This document shows, piece by piece, positions 18,099-26,583 of a DNA stretch of 64,000 nucleotides; position 1 is the stretch's first letter, and each line of letters begins with the position of its first letter. The notes beneath the pieces are model-generated. The model saw only the letters and a program-made list of their open reading frames with translations, had not been told where the DNA came from and made no database searches. A program made the position numbers and the translations under genes. Where the stretch lies: contig NZ_JAASAH010000005.1 of the NCBI RefSeq assembly GCF_012726235.1, positions 186,001-250,000 of the forward strand, read 5' to 3'. This DNA comes from Streptomyces sp. HNM0574 (GTDB lineage: Bacteria; Actinomycetota; Actinomycetes; Streptomycetales; Streptomycetaceae).

Positions 18099-18198
18099 GC
18101 GTCTTCCTCCTGCAGAGCTTCGTTTCGGCTCCGCTGCGGCCGGGTGTCCACTCCGCTGCGCTCCGCGGACCCCCAGCCTTCGCTGCTCCTCGACTCGC

Positions 18199-19254
18199 TC
18201 ATGCGTTGGCCCCCGAGTACTCCTTGCGGCGGCCGATGATGTACCGGGCGGCGCCGTTGACGAGCAGGGTGATGACGAAGAGGACGAGGCCGGAGGCGAT
18301 GAGTGCGTCGCGTCCGAAGTCGTTCGCCTCGTTGAACTTCGCGGCGATGTTCTGCGCGAAGGTGCCGCTGCCCGGGTCGAGCAGGTGCCAGGTGAAGAGG
18401 AAGCCGGGGGAGAGCACGGTCGCGACGGCCATGGTCTCGCCGAGCGCGCGGCCGAGGCCGAGCATCGAGGCGGAGATGATGCCGGAGCGGCCGAAGGGCA
18501 GCACCGACATGCGGATGACCTCCCAGCGCGTGGCGCCGAGGGCCAGCGCGGCCTCCTCGTGCATCTTCGGCGCCTGGAGGAAGACCTCGCGGGTGACGTT
18601 GGTGATGATCGGCAGGATCATGATCGCGAGCAGGATGCCGACGGTGAAGATCGAGCGTGCCGGGCTGCCCGGGGTGGACATGTCGAAGATGACCGTCCAG
18701 CCGAGGAACTGGTCCAGCCAGCGGGTGAGGCCGTCCAGGTAGGGCACCAGGAAGAGGGCGCCCCAGAGGCCGTAGATGATCGACGGGACCGCGGCCAGCA
18801 GGTCGATCACGTAGGCGAGCGGGGCCGCGAGCTTGCGCGGCGCGTAGTGCGAGATGAACAGCGCGATGCCCACGGCCACGGGTACGGCGATGACCATCGC
18901 GATCAGCGAGCTGACGGCCGTGCCGAAGGCGAGGATGCCGATGCCGAAGGCCGGCGGGTCGCCCTGCGGGTTCCACTCGAACGCGGTGAGGAAGTTGACC
19001 GAGTTTTGGGAGATGGCCAGGTAGGCGCGGTATCCGAGGAAGCCCGCGATGGCGGCCATGATCGCGAGGAGGGCGATGCCGGAGCCGCGGGAGAGGCCGA
19101 GGAAGATCCGGTCTCCGGGGTGCACGGCCTTGCCCTTGACCTTCGCGGGGTTGTTCCCGGGGCCCTGGCCGGCGGAGCCGGTTCCGCCGTCCTCGGGCTT
19201 CCGGGTCGCGGAGTCCGTCGGCGGCGGTGCGCTTGAGGTGGGAGTTATATCCAT
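18199..19254 (-). CDS. pstC: Phosphate ABC transporter permease PstC
   Basis: This 351-residue permease has a ~50-residue polar N-terminus, then six TM helices. The EAA loop is EEAALALGATRWEVIRMSVLPFGRSG and the conserved GLGRALGETMAVATV is present. It partners PstA. ATG 19254 has GGAGACACC upstream. It is separated from pstS by a strong intercistronic hairpin at 19357-19392, so expression is probably below that of pstS. Confidence 0.96.
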   Translation of the reverse strand: MDITPTSSAPPPTDSATRKPEDGGTGSAGQGPGNNPAKVKGKAVHPGDRIFLGLSRGSGIALLAIMAAIAGFLGYRAYLAISQNSVNFLTAFEWNPQGDPPAFGIGILAFGTAVSSLIAMVIAVPVAVGIALFISHYAPRKLAAPLAYVIDLLAAVPSIIYGLWGALFLVPYLDGLTRWLDQFLGWTVIFDMSTPGSPARSIFTVGILLAIMILPIITNVTREVFLQAPKMHEEAALALGATRWEVIRMSVLPFGRSGIISASMLGLGRALGETMAVATVLSPGFLFTWHLLDPGSGTFAQNIAAKFNEANDFGRDALIASGLVLFVITLLVNGAARYIIGRRKEYSGANA

Positions 19255-19356
19255 GGTGTCTCCGGTCTGGGTGGGGACGTTCCCCTGGCGGCGGTGCACC
19301 GGATGGTGGGGCTGAGGGGTTGGCTGCGGGGGCCGGAGGCCGGGGCAGCCGGGGCG

Positions 19357-19392
19357 GCGCGGCCGGTTCCCGCGGGGGAACCGGCCGCGCCG
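19357..19392 (-). terminator. Intercistronic attenuator hairpin after pstS
   Basis: A perfect 16-bp stem (19357-19372 with 19377-19392, loop GCGG) lies four bases past the pstS stop and 103 bp before pstC. It lacks a T-run. Such hairpins stabilise or partly terminate pstS mRNA so that the binding protein exceeds the permease. Confidence 0.75.
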
Positions 19393-19396
19393 TGAC

Positions 19397-20521
19397 TCAG
19401 GCGAGCTCCGGGATGGTCTTGCGGACCTTCTCGGCGATCTCGTCCGGGAGCGGCGCGTAGCCGATCTCGGAGAGGATGCTCTGGCCGTCCTCGCTCGCCG
19501 CGTAGTTCAGGAAGGACTTCGTGGCGTCGAGGGTTTCCTTCTTGTTGCCCTTGTCGCAGGCGATCTCGTAGGTGACCAGGACGATCGGGTACGCGCCCTC
19601 GGCCTTGGTCTTGTAGTTGAGCTCCAGGGCGAGGTCCTTGCCCTTGCCCACGATCTCGGCGTCGGCGATCGCCTTGGAGGCGTTCTCCGAGGTGGCCTCG
19701 ACGGGCTTCTTCGCACCCGTGTCGATCTTGACGCTGTTGAGGCTGTTGGCCTCGGCGTACGAGAGCTCGAAGTAGCCGATGGCGCCCTCGGTCTGCTTCA
19801 CCTGCTGCGCGACACCGGCGGAGCCGGAGGCGGACTGGCCGCCCTTCGCGGGCCAGGACTTGTCGGCCTCGTACTTCCAGGCGTCCGGCGCGGAGTCGCC
19901 GAGGTACTGGCTCAGGTTCTGCGTGGTGCCCGACTCGTCGGAGCGGTGGAACGCCTGGATGTCGGTGGACGGCAGGTTCGCGTCCGGGTTGAGCTTCTTG
20001 ATCTCCGGGTCGTTCCACTTCTTGATCTTCGAGTCGAAGATCTTGGCGAGCGTCGGAGCGTCGAGCACGAGGTCGTCGACACCGGAGAGGTTGTAGGAGA
20101 CCGCGACGGGGCCGCCGAGCATCGGCAGGTTGATGCCCTGGCCGCTCTTGCAGACCTTCTTGGACGCGGCGACCTCGTCCGGCTTGAGGGCGGCGTCGGA
20201 CCCGGCGAAGGCGGTGGTGCCCTGGAGCCACTCCTGGACGCCGCCGCCGGAGCCGATGTCCTTGTAGTTGATCTGGGTGCCGTCGCAGGCGCCCTGGTAG
20301 TTCTTCACCCAGGCGTCGACCGCGTTCTTCTGGGCGCTGGACCCGGAGGCCAGCAGCTTGCCCTTGCCGTCGCACTTGATGTTCTTCGCGGCCTGCGCGG
20401 TGTCGCTCTTCGGGTTCTGGCTGTTGTCGTCCGACCCGCAGGACGTGAGGACCAGGGCGCCGGAGACCGCGATAGCGCCGACAGCGAGGGCACGAAGCCG
20501 GTTCGTGCGCTGAAGCTTCAC
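19397..20521 (-). CDS. pstS: Phosphate-binding lipoprotein PstS
   Basis: This 374-residue periplasmic-binding-type lipoprotein has a signal sequence ending in the lipobox ALVLTSCGS, with the mature Cys at about 28. Phosphate-site segments are present: GSSAQKNAVDAWV, GSGGGVQEW, FAGSDAALK and HRSDESGTTQNLSQYL. It ends EKVRKTIPELA, typical of Streptomyces PstS. GTG 20521 has GGAAGGAA upstream. It is the first gene of the operon and carries a ~330-bp leader beneath four PHO-box units. Confidence 0.97.
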   Translation of the reverse strand: MKLQRTNRLRALAVGAIAVSGALVLTSCGSDDNSQNPKSDTAQAAKNIKCDGKGKLLASGSSAQKNAVDAWVKNYQGACDGTQINYKDIGSGGGVQEWLQGTTAFAGSDAALKPDEVAASKKVCKSGQGINLPMLGGPVAVSYNLSGVDDLVLDAPTLAKIFDSKIKKWNDPEIKKLNPDANLPSTDIQAFHRSDESGTTQNLSQYLGDSAPDAWKYEADKSWPAKGGQSASGSAGVAQQVKQTEGAIGYFELSYAEANSLNSVKIDTGAKKPVEATSENASKAIADAEIVGKGKDLALELNYKTKAEGAYPIVLVTYEIACDKGNKKETLDATKSFLNYAASEDGQSILSEIGYAPLPDEIAEKVRKTIPELA

Positions 20522-20849
20522 TTTCGTTCAGTTCCTTCCCATGGCGCCCGCCGGTGTCGTGGGACGGCGCGCTGTGAAGTGGGGACGTGGCCGTATCCGG
20601 TGTGCCGACGGCCGGGTACCGGGCCGGAGCGCGGGCTGCTCGCCGTGGGTCCGCGGCTTCCGTGGGCCTCGTGGGGGCGAGGCCGGGGCCGGGGGTGGCT
20701 CCGGGTGGCCCGGTGGGGGCCGAGGCACCGGCGTCGGGCCGGCTCTTCAACTGTGTTCGTCTGCTGTTTTCGTTCCGCGTTTCATCAGGCCCGGCGCGTT
20801 GCCCCTGGGGCGGGGTGACGCGCTCCGGGTAAGGCTGAAATTAGGTAGA

Positions 20850-20893
20850 TCAGGTGAAGCGGCCGACGGAAGTGAATGAACGCACGGTGAACC
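20850..20893 (-). promoter_or_regulatory. PHO box: four 11-bp PhoP direct repeat units upstream of pstS
   Basis: On the minus strand, contiguous 11-mers read GGTTCACCGTG (20893-20883), CGTTCATTCAC (20882-20872), TTCCGTCGGCC (20871-20861) and GCTTCACCTGA (20860-20850). Three of four match the G-TTCA-C PhoP unit. This is the arrangement described for Streptomyces pstS. The remaining 20522-20849 is the long pstS leader; I see no other element in it. Confidence 0.85.
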
Positions 20894-21226
20894 TCGGCGG
20901 TCGACCCAGTGGCGCCGGGTGAGGCGTGGGCCAGGACACAGCGGCCTCGGGGTACGGCCGTCGCGGCCGGGCCCGTACGCGCGCCGTTCACCGCCGCCGG
21001 GACCGTCGCCGCAGGCCGGGCGGGGGACGGGGGCGGGCGGACGCGGTGGCGAGGGGGCGGGTGGACGGTGGTGCGGGGGCCGGGGCGGGCGCGGGATGTG
21101 ACTGGGCGTGGGCCTGTTGGTTTCGCAGAGTGCGTGGCACCATCCGCTCAGTTGACCGGAGTTGGCCGTTGCCGACCGCCCGCGCGCGGGTGTGGGCGGG
21201 GGTGCGGGAGACGCGGGGAGGGACCG

Positions 21227-22300
21227 ATGGTGCGGACGGTGCGGGCGGCAGTCCCCTCGGGGCGGCGCCGGGTCGTGGTGGTGGCGTGCGCGCTCGGCGT
21301 ACTGGCGGGCCCGGCCGCGGGCGGCGCGTACGCGGCACCGGACGAGCCCTCGCCCGGCGGCGGGAACGTCAGCCTGGAGGAGCTCCGGAAGAAGATCGAG
21401 AAGCTGCACGACCGGGCCGGCTCGGCGACGGACGCGTACAACGCGGCCGAGGAGCGGACGAAGCAGCAGCAGCGGGAGATCGTCGGCCTCGCCCGCAAGA
21501 TCGACCGGCTCCAGGATGAACAGCGGAAGATGACGGACCGGGCCGGCGCCATGGCCCGCGCCCAGTACCGCGCCGGCGGCCTCCCCGACGAGGCCAGGCT
21601 CGTCCTCGACGGCGACCCCGACCGTTTCCTGAGCGACGGGGTGCGGCTGCGGCAGGGCCAGCAGGCCGCGAAGGGCTTCCTCGACCGGCTCGGCAGCACC
21701 CGCGAGAAGCTCGACCACTACGCGCGGGACGCCACCAGGAAGTGGGAGAGCCTGGAGCAGAACCGGAAGCGGAAGGCCGCCGCGAAGAAGAAGATCACCG
21801 GGCAGCTGAAGCAGGCCGAGGAGCTGGAGTCGAAGCTCGCGAAGGACGAACGGGAGAAGCTGCGGCAGCTGGAGGACGAGGCGTCGTACCAGCGGCAGGC
21901 GAAGTGGCTGAAGTCCGGCATCCTCGACGAGATCGACAGCAAGGGCTCGAAGGCGGGTAAGGAAGCCATCGCGTACGCCACGCAGCAGATCGGCAAGGAC
22001 TACGAGTGGGGCGCCGAGGGCCCCACGACTTTCGACTGCTCCGGGCTCACGCTGCGTGCCTGGCAGGCGGCGGGTGAGGAGATACCCCGTACCTCGCAGG
22101 AGCAGTGGAAGCAGCTGCCGCGCATCCCGGTGAAGAAGATGCGCCCCGGGGACCTGATCATCTTCAAGCAGGACGCCAGCCACGTCGGCATGTACGTCGG
22201 CGACGGCGCGATGGTCCACGCCCCGCGCACGGGCCGCCAGATCACCATCGAGGGCGCGGGCTCCCTCCCGATCCTGGGCGTGGTCCGGCCGGACAAGTGA
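21227..22300 (+). CDS. NlpC/P60 peptidoglycan endopeptidase with coiled-coil domain (RipA-like)
   Basis: This secreted 357-residue hydrolase has a signal peptide to about residue 36 (VVVVACALGVLAGPAAGGAYA). A long charged coiled coil follows (about 45-235), as in RipA/PcsB-type enzymes. The C-terminal NlpC/P60 domain has catalytic Cys271 (FDCSGLT), His in SHVGMYVGDGAMVHAP and the final GVVRP. It would cleave stem peptides during growth or division. GGGGAGGG precedes ATG 21227. The 5' region was checked for a ydaO/c-di-AMP riboswitch and none was recognised. Confidence 0.92.
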   Translation: MVRTVRAAVPSGRRRVVVVACALGVLAGPAAGGAYAAPDEPSPGGGNVSLEELRKKIEKLHDRAGSATDAYNAAEERTKQQQREIVGLARKIDRLQDEQRKMTDRAGAMARAQYRAGGLPDEARLVLDGDPDRFLSDGVRLRQGQQAAKGFLDRLGSTREKLDHYARDATRKWESLEQNRKRKAAAKKKITGQLKQAEELESKLAKDEREKLRQLEDEASYQRQAKWLKSGILDEIDSKGSKAGKEAIAYATQQIGKDYEWGAEGPTTFDCSGLTLRAWQAAGEEIPRTSQEQWKQLPRIPVKKMRPGDLIIFKQDASHVGMYVGDGAMVHAPRTGRQITIEGAGSLPILGVVRPDK

Positions 22301-22672
22301 CCGGTGCCGTCGCGGGGCGGTGTGCGGAGGGGTGAGCGGCGCCCGGCGCGGGGTGATCCGACGGGGAAGGTGTGCGCCGTCACGTGAGCGGCGCCACCCG
22401 TGGACGCCCCGTTGGCCGGTGCGCGCGTGAGGTCCGTCATAGGGGCGGCGAGGCGGGCGTCACGTCCGGGCTCAACGGGCCACGGTGCGACGGCATATGA
22501 CGGAGCGAATAGCCGTTGGCCATTCCGTACACACGTACGGGACCGCTATCGTCCCTTCGGAAGCCTGGGACGCCGAGATGCCGACCGCCCGACCAGCGTG
22601 GCGCGTTCCGGGCCGGTGGCGCGTCAACAGGGCACGTCGCCGGACCCTCGGGGGGAGGGAAGAGGAATTCGT
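22301..22672. other. Intergenic region without recognised gene
   Basis: This 372-bp stretch holds a short palindrome around CCGTACACACGTACGG near 22527 and a GAGG ribosome binding site for the downstream phosphatase. No coding frame with a ribosome binding site was found. Confidence 0.5.
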
Positions 22673-24268
22673 ATGCCCGTACGGGCGCAACGGGAGACCG
22701 CGGCAGCGGAATCCCCCGCCGCGGAACCGCCCGCGGCGCCGTCGCGCGCGACCGCCGCGAGGGTGCCGCAGCCGGGCGGCGATGCCGTGCGTCCCGGTAC
22801 GGACGCGGAGGCCGGTGCGGACGGCCCGGCCGTGACGGGCGAAACCCCCGAGGCCGGCGCGGACGCCTTCGACGGCGACCCGCTGGACGGCGACCCGCTG
22901 GACGGCGACGCCGGGCACGAGCCCGGCGGCCGGGGCAGCGGCGCGAACGCCAAGGGCCAGCTCACGCTGCTCGTGATCGAGGACGACCCGGCCGGGAACT
23001 TCCGCGTCCCCGAACTCCTGGACGCCGCCACCCCCGACCTGCCCGGCGTCCCCAAGGAACGCATCCGCGTCCGCACCGCCCGCAACCTCACCGAGGCCGG
23101 GCGGCTGCTGACCGACGACGTGCAGTGCATCCTGCTCGACCTGGCGCTCCCGGACACCGCGGACACCGTCGCCGACCCCGAGAGCCGCGAGGAGCCCGGC
23201 CTGATCCGGACCCCGCCGCACGGCTTCCCCGTCGTCTCCCGCCCCGGAACCTCCGCGTCCGGCGAGGGCGACGGCGATGAGGACGACGAGGAGCCCGCCG
23301 AGCTGGGCATCCTGCGGCAGGTGCTGCGGATGGCCCCGCGGCACGCCGTCCTCGCGCTCACCGACGGTGCGGACGCCGAACGCGCGGCCGCCGCCGTACG
23401 CGTCGGCGCACAGGACTACCTCTTCCGCGACGAGCTCGACGGCAGGCTCCTCAGCCGCGCCATCCGGTACGCCGTCGAGCGCAAGCGCGCCGACCTCGCC
23501 CAGCGGCAGCTGACCGAGTCCCGGCTGCGCGCGCAGGAGAACGCCCGCCTCGAACGCGGACTGCTGCCCCGCCCCCTGCTGGACGGCAGCGACCTGCGCT
23601 TCGCCGCCCGCTACCGCCCCGGCCGCTCCCGCGCCCTGCTCGGCGGCGACTTCTACGACACCGTCCGCACCCCCGACGGCACCGTGCACGCGATGATCGG
23701 CGACGTCTGCGGCCACGGACCGGACGAGGCGGCGCTCGGCGTCGAACTCCGCATCGCCTGGCGCGCGTTGACCTTCGCCGGCCTCTGCGGCGACGAGCTG
23801 CTCGGCAACCTCCAGAAGGTGCTGGAGAACGAGCGCTCCAGCATCGAGATCTTCGCGACCCTGTGCACCGTCGACATCGCGCCCGACGGACGCAGCGCCG
23901 GCATCTGCCTCGCCGGACACCCCTCACCGCTGTTCGCGGGCAGCGACGGCGCCGCGCCGACGCTGCTCCCGTACGACGACAGCGGCCCCGCGCTCGGCCT
24001 GCTCCCCTCGGCCCGCTGGCCGCGCAGCCACATCGAACTGGGCCGCGCCTGGAGCCTGTTGATGTACACCGACGGGCTGATCGAGGGCCACGTCGGCGAG
24101 GGCCGCAAGCGGCTCGGCCAGGAGGGCATGCTCGACATCGTCACGCGGCGGATGGCCGACGGCGAGCGCGGCGAGGCCTTGCTCGACGGCGTCATGCGCG
24201 AGGTGCGCGCCCTGAACGGCGGCGAACTCACCGACGACGTCGCCGCCCTCCTCCTCGACCGCGACTGA
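22673..24268 (+). CDS. Receiver-coupled PP2C/SpoIIE-type Ser/Thr phosphatase
   Basis: This 531-residue regulator has a disordered acidic N-terminus (~95 residues with DGDPLDGDPLDGD repeats). A response-regulator receiver follows (LLVIEDDPAG, phospho-Asp in ILLDLALPD, Thr in VLALTDGADAE, DYLFRDEL where Arg replaces the usual Lys). A PPM/SpoIIE phosphatase domain comes next, with metal Asp residues in GGDFYDTV, MIGDVCGHGPDEA, MYTDGLIEG and ELTDDVAALLLDRD. It probably dephosphorylates an anti-sigma antagonist in a partner-switching cascade. About 50 acidic/Pro-rich residues interrupt the receiver. GAGG precedes ATG 22673. No anti-sigma or antagonist gene is adjacent. Confidence 0.9.
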   Translation: MPVRAQRETAAAESPAAEPPAAPSRATAARVPQPGGDAVRPGTDAEAGADGPAVTGETPEAGADAFDGDPLDGDPLDGDAGHEPGGRGSGANAKGQLTLLVIEDDPAGNFRVPELLDAATPDLPGVPKERIRVRTARNLTEAGRLLTDDVQCILLDLALPDTADTVADPESREEPGLIRTPPHGFPVVSRPGTSASGEGDGDEDDEEPAELGILRQVLRMAPRHAVLALTDGADAERAAAAVRVGAQDYLFRDELDGRLLSRAIRYAVERKRADLAQRQLTESRLRAQENARLERGLLPRPLLDGSDLRFAARYRPGRSRALLGGDFYDTVRTPDGTVHAMIGDVCGHGPDEAALGVELRIAWRALTFAGLCGDELLGNLQKVLENERSSIEIFATLCTVDIAPDGRSAGICLAGHPSPLFAGSDGAAPTLLPYDDSGPALGLLPSARWPRSHIELGRAWSLLMYTDGLIEGHVGEGRKRLGQEGMLDIVTRRMADGERGEALLDGVMREVRALNGGELTDDVAALLLDRD

Positions 24269-24287
24269 CGCGCCCCGCGCAGACGAA

Positions 24288-24345
24288 ACGGCGGCGGGCG
24301 CGGCGGTTGATCCGGAATTGGATCGTCCGCCGCGCCCGCCGCCGT
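24288..24345. terminator. Convergent terminator
   Basis: A perfect 19-bp stem (24288-24306 with 24327-24345) carries a second internal stem GATCC/GGATC (309-313 with 320-324). It lies between the phosphatase gene and the oppositely oriented DUF2516 gene. Confidence 0.85.
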
Positions 24346-24365
24346 GGTGCCGTCCGGCCTTCCCG

Positions 24366-24704
24366 TCAGCGTCCGCCGTTGTACGGGCCGTACGGTCCGT
24401 CGCTGCTGCTCCCGCCGCGGCGCGGCCCGGAGGAGCCGCCGGTGACGGCCTTGAGCGCGGGGCGTACGTCCACGAGGTAGACGATCGTGGCCACGAGACC
24501 GGCGATCTGCAGGATCATGATGCCGAAGTAGTTCGACGCGATGGTGATCCCGAGAAACACCAGCCACAGGACCTTGGTCTGCTTGTTCGCGGCCGGGTAC
24601 GCGTCGGTGCGCCGCATCGCCGCGTCGATGAAGGCGAAAACGGCCAGCACGAGCAGGACGAGGGAAATCAGCCCCAGAAAACTGGCGAACCCCTGCATCA
24701 ACAC
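24366..24704 (-). CDS. DUF2516-family small membrane protein
   Basis: This protein of about 112 residues has two or three TM helices: GFASFLGLISLVLLVLAVFA, then TKVLWLVFLGITIASNYFGI and ILQIAGLVATIVYLVDVRP. A Gly/Ser-rich tail ends PYGPYNGGR. GTG 24704 is chosen because AGGGA sits ~10 nt upstream; GTG 24713 is too close to it and ATG 24698 is a further option. The function of DUF2516 is unknown; it is conserved across actinobacteria. Confidence 0.82.
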   Translation of the reverse strand: MLMQGFASFLGLISLVLLVLAVFAFIDAAMRRTDAYPAANKQTKVLWLVFLGITIASNYFGIMILQIAGLVATIVYLVDVRPALKAVTGGSSGPRRGGSSSDGPYGPYNGGR

Positions 24705-24886
24705 GTTGTCCACATCCCTGTCAGTCCGTATTGCGCCAAAGGTGACGCCTCCCGTTTCCGCCACGGTACCCGGTCGCCGCCCCGCACACGCCTGCCCCGC
24801 CCGGCCCCGGCCGCCCGCCTACGCACCGCGTCCGCACGCGGACTCCCCGTGCGGCGGAGCGGTGCCTCCCGGGCCGGAACCTCCGG

Positions 24887-25339
24887 TCAGGATTCGGACT
24901 TGGGGGCCTCGTCCGCCTTCGGCGGGTGGGCGACCTTCACGGGCTCGCGCTCGACGGTCACCTGCGGGGTCCCGTCCTCGGCGTCCTCGCCGCGCCAGGT
25001 CTTCACGGCGCCGCGGCCGCGGTCGGCGAACTCGTCGTACGCCTCACGGGCCTTCACCGCGTACTCGGCGGCGAAGCCCACGCCCTGGAGCGCGTAGTGC
25101 TGCGCCTGCACGCGGAGCTTCTTGATGTCCGTGTCGACGCTGCCCAGCACCTCGCTGACCTTGGCCTGCGTCTCCTTGGCCTGCTCGGTCAGCTTCGCCT
25201 GGACCTCCTTCGGGTCGGTGGCCCGGACGGCCGCGATGCGCTCCGGCGCCTCCTCGCGGATCTTGTCGATGACACCGGCGGCGAAGTACAGCGGGGTCGG
25301 GTCGGTGAGGGTCTTGCGGATGTCGTCGGTGATGGGCAT
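24887..25339 (-). CDS. HbhA-like heparin-binding hemagglutinin homologue
   Basis: The protein has 150 residues. The N-terminal PLYFAAGVIDKIREEAPER segment is the HbhA hallmark, followed by a coiled coil (about 45-110: VQAKLTEQAKETQAKVSEVL) and a Pro/Lys-rich tail (VKVAHPPKADEAPKSES). The mycobacterial tail is much more Lys-rich, so heparin binding is doubtful here; a cell-surface or cell-pole role is likelier. It lies 97 bp downstream of the XRE gene on the same strand, probably in one operon. Confidence 0.8.
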   Translation of the reverse strand: MPITDDIRKTLTDPTPLYFAAGVIDKIREEAPERIAAVRATDPKEVQAKLTEQAKETQAKVSEVLGSVDTDIKKLRVQAQHYALQGVGFAAEYAVKAREAYDEFADRGRGAVKTWRGEDAEDGTPQVTVEREPVKVAHPPKADEAPKSES

Positions 25340-25436
25340 GAGGGTCCCTCCCTGGCGAGATTCTCTGCTGGTGGTGCTGGTGGCTGAGCCGCGACGGGAG
25401 CGCCGGCCGGACCCGGCCGGTTCCGCTTCGGTGCGG

Positions 25437-25904
25437 CTACCGGGCGTCGTCGCCCGGGGTGTCCCTGGTGGCCGCGCCGTCCGGTCTGTCCGGCGCTTCC
25501 GCGTCCTTGCCGGTGTCCTCGTCGGTCTCCGCCTCTGTGCCGGTGGCCGCCGCCGTCGCCGCGTTGCCCTGCCGGAACGAGTCGTAGATCTGGAGCAGGG
25601 CCTGCTTCTGCTCCTCCGTGATCGACGGGTCGGCGAGGATCGCGGCCGGTACCTGGAGCAGGTCGGCGCGGTCCCGTTCGTCGAGGATTCCGGCCTGGAC
25701 GTACAGCGTCTCGGCGGAGATCCGCAGCGCCTTGGCCAGCTGCTGAAGGATCTCGGCGCTCGGCTTCCGCAGTCCGCGCTCGATCTGGCTCAGGTACGGG
25801 TTGGACACCCCCGCGGCGTCGGCGAGCTGCCGCAGCGAGAGCTTGGCGTTGCGCCGCTGCTCCCGCAGGAACTCACCGAGGTCACCGACATTGAGCGAAG
25901 CCAT
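25437..25904 (-). CDS. XRE-family helix-turn-helix regulator
   Basis: This 155-residue protein has an N-terminal HTH_3 domain (about 5-65: LGEFLREQRRNAKLSLRQLA, SNPYLSQIERGLRKPSAEIL). A ~45-residue linker containing ILADPSITEEQKQALLQIY follows, then an acidic Ala/Asp/Glu tail. There is no ligand domain. ATG 25904 has GAGGG upstream. Two direct repeats CCTGCTAAC, 21 bp apart, precede it and are candidate autoregulatory sites. It probably controls itself and the HbhA-like gene. Confidence 0.88.
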   Translation of the reverse strand: MASLNVGDLGEFLREQRRNAKLSLRQLADAAGVSNPYLSQIERGLRKPSAEILQQLAKALRISAETLYVQAGILDERDRADLLQVPAAILADPSITEEQKQALLQIYDSFRQGNAATAAATGTEAETDEDTGKDAEAPDRPDGAATRDTPGDDAR

Positions 25905-25923
25905 GCCCTCAACCCTGCCTCGC

Positions 25924-25953
25924 CCTGCTAACAATTGCAAGCGACCTGCTAAC
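25924..25953 (-). promoter_or_regulatory. Direct-repeat operator candidate upstream of the XRE gene
   Basis: CCTGCTAAC occurs at 25924-25932 and 25945-25953, two helical turns apart, separated by ACAATTGCAAGC. On the minus strand this reads GTTAGCAGG twice and overlaps the expected promoter 20-50 bp upstream of the start. Confidence 0.5.
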
Positions 25954-26027
25954 TCCAGTGTCGCCCCGGCCCCGCGACGAAGGGGCGCCGGTCCCCCGGA
26001 CCCGGCGCCCCTCGCCCGTACGCGGCG

Positions 26028-26450
26028 TCAGGCGGTGAACTTCTGCCACCCCGAGCAGTAGTCGGACCCGCCGTCCACCTGCACGCAGCCCCTGATGTTG
26101 TAGACCGTCCCGTCGGGGAGGTTCTTGTTGCGCTTCGTGCGGTCGCCCGGGTTCAGGCCGCCGTCGATCTGTTCTCCCGCGTCGGGGACCCCGTCCTTGT
26201 CGTACTGGACGTAGATGCGGTTCCCGGGGCTCTTCTGCCGGTAGGTGTGGAACCAGTCGCCCTTGTGCTTGAACTGCACGTAACCCGCGTAGTCCTTGTA
26301 GCCGTTGGACGTGTCGTAGACCTTGACCTTCTCGTTGCTGCCCGCCGCCCCCGGCCCGTCGCCGGGCGCGGCGGTGGCCGGCACCGCCAGCGCGCACGCC
26401 GCACCGAGCGCCGCCAGCGAGGTCGCCGCGGTCCTGAAGATCCTGCGCAT
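26028..26450 (-). CDS. Small secreted protein, hypothetical
   Basis: This 140-residue product has a clear Sec signal (MRRIFRTAATSLAALGAACA, cleavage near AVPATAA-AP). The mature ~105 residues are rich in Tyr, Lys, Asp and Gly (NGYKDYAGYVQFKHKGDWFH, GNRIYVQYDKDG) and carry two Cys (RGCVQVDGGSDYCSGW) that could form a disulfide. No domain was recognised; the fold looks all-beta. GAGGAGGAG precedes ATG 26450. It is divergent from the peptidase E gene. Confidence 0.75.
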   Translation of the reverse strand: MRRIFRTAATSLAALGAACALAVPATAAPGDGPGAAGSNEKVKVYDTSNGYKDYAGYVQFKHKGDWFHTYRQKSPGNRIYVQYDKDGVPDAGEQIDGGLNPGDRTKRNKNLPDGTVYNIRGCVQVDGGSDYCSGWQKFTA

Positions 26451-26583
26451 GATCGAACTCCTCCTCCGTCGAGGCGCCGCCCACTGCGCCGCCCGCTGCA
26501 CACCACCCTCCGTCCCGCCCGCTCCTGACAACACATCAGAACTCTCAGGGGGGTTGGGGCGGCGGGGTCGGTAGGGTCCGGCC

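Noticed and set aside
21101..21226. Possible ydaO (c-di-AMP) riboswitch upstream of the NlpC/P60 gene
   Set aside because: The expected conserved GC-rich core elements were not found, so only a plain 5' region is reported.
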